The notes under the pieces: generated by a model | What the model was told of the DNA's origin: nothing | The model's database searches: none | The model's input: the letters and a program-made list of their open reading frames with translations, nothing else | NCBI GenBank assembly: GCA_009835515.1 | Contig: VXXH01000616.1 | Coordinates: 1 to 5,856, forward strand | Length of the DNA: 5,856 bases | From: Candidatus Poribacteria bacterium | Lineage (GTDB): Bacteria; Poribacteria; WGA-4E; WGA-3G | Direction: 5' to 3' | Translations under genes and position numbers: made by a program | In this document: in pieces, positions 5,276-5,856 of the stretch | Layout: the number at the start of each line of letters is the position of its first letter | How positions within the stretch are numbered: position 1 is the stretch's first letter

Positions 5276-5856
5276 TTACTTTCGGATAAGCATTTTGCCA
5301 GTAGCAATAAAGTCACCAGCGGTCAGTGTATAGAAATATACGCCACTTGCTACAGACTCTCCTAACGCATTCCGACCATCCCAATATGCCGATCTTGATT
5401 TGCTGTGATATATACCTGCTGGCAAATGTCCAAACGCCAACTGCCGAATAAGTTGCCCATCCGAAGAATGGATAGAAATGTTTACCTCTGCCGACTTCTC
5501 CAACTGATACGGTATCCACGTTTCTGGATTGAATGGGTTTGGATAGTTCGATAGCAGTGCCGTCTCTGGTGGTAGAATCTCTCCCTGATTGAGAACTCTT
5601 AAAAGCTGCTCTAAGACAGCAATCCCTTTTTGAGTCTGAGGATTTTGTGGATCAAGTGCCTCGGCAAGAGCGATCCATCGCTTGAGATTTTCCGGTATCA
5701 GACCATATAACTCAGATGGGTTTTTCCAGAGTGTAGGCGCACCTGCAGAAGTATCTATTTCCGCTGCAATCGCAACGAGATCTCTCACATCCACAACTCC
5801 ATCTCCATTGACATCTGGATAAACGCCAGAACTGGCGAGCATCGAAAAGTCTGGAG
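5276..5856 (-). CDS. Partial exported protein: dockerin-like segment plus C-terminal sorting/FlgD-Ig-like domain
   Basis: Only the C-terminal part is present. An ATG exists at 5842, but the frame stays open to the window edge (residues PDFS precede it), so the true start probably lies beyond. Numbering from that Met, residues 10-21 (DVNGDGVVDVRD) form a calcium-binding loop of the dockerin/EF-hand type. Dockerin domains normally have two such loops; the first may be outside the window. Residues about 40-90 look helical with no recognised family. Residues about 99-188 are a beta-rich domain opening with YPNPFNPETWIPY, then a conserved WDGRNALGESVASGVYFY run and a C-terminal MLIRK. This resembles FlgD-Ig-like and type IX secretion C-terminal sorting domains, which direct proteins to the cell surface. 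The catalytic or binding function lies in the missing N-terminal portion and cannot be named. It shares the sulfatase's strand, so co-transcription is possible but unproven. Confidence 0.82.
   Translation of the reverse strand, partial: PDFSMLASSGVYPDVNGDGVVDVRDLVAIAAEIDTSAGAPTLWKNPSELYGLIPENLKRWIALAEALDPQNPQTQKGIAVLEQLLRVLNQGEILPPETALLSNYPNPFNPETWIPYQLEKSAEVNISIHSSDGQLIRQLAFGHLPAGIYHSKSRSAYWDGRNALGESVASGVYFYTLTAGDFIATGKMLIRK

Overview
The window is a bacterial chromosomal segment of moderate G+C with four protein genes: three are complete and one runs off the right edge. Two traits of the right-hand gene point to a lineage: a dockerin-like calcium-loop sequence (DVNGDG, then V and D) and a C-terminal domain opening with YPNPFNPETWIPY. 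With a standalone sulfatase next door and a repeat-rich spacer, this best fits Candidatus Poribacteria or a close relative. That assignment is recalled family knowledge and inference, not a database result.

Layout. Positions 1-169 are non-coding and lie downstream of a leftward gene; they can form nested RNA hairpins. Positions 170-1090 (minus) encode an OGG1-type 8-oxoguanine DNA glycosylase with catalytic Lys and Asp. Positions 1091-1591 form a 501-base divergent intergenic region. It has a candidate promoter for the glycosylase at its left end, a G+C-richer repeat-like block framed by two copies of TAGGTTCTA in the middle, and a perfect-consensus sigma70-type promoter at its right end. Positions 1592-3571 (plus) encode a membrane-anchored PpiD/SurA-type periplasmic peptidyl-prolyl isomerase. 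Positions 3572-3690 are a short convergent spacer. Positions 3691-5136 (minus) encode a formylglycine-type sulfatase with no signal peptide. Positions 5137-5275 hold a weak terminator candidate and small repeats that may be regulatory. Positions 5276-5856 (minus) are the C-terminal part of a probably secreted protein with a dockerin-like segment and a type-IX-like sorting/FlgD-Ig-like tail.

The genes do not form one pathway: DNA repair, envelope protein folding, sulfate-ester hydrolysis and an exported protein. Orientation changes argue against a shared operon, except that the partial gene and the sulfatase are co-directional with 139 bases between them. I see no defence system, CRISPR array, tRNA, rRNA, transposase or obviously new multi-gene system. 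The most unusual parts are the repeat-like block abutting the perfect promoter, the OGG1-type enzyme in a bacterial context, and the exported-protein tail.
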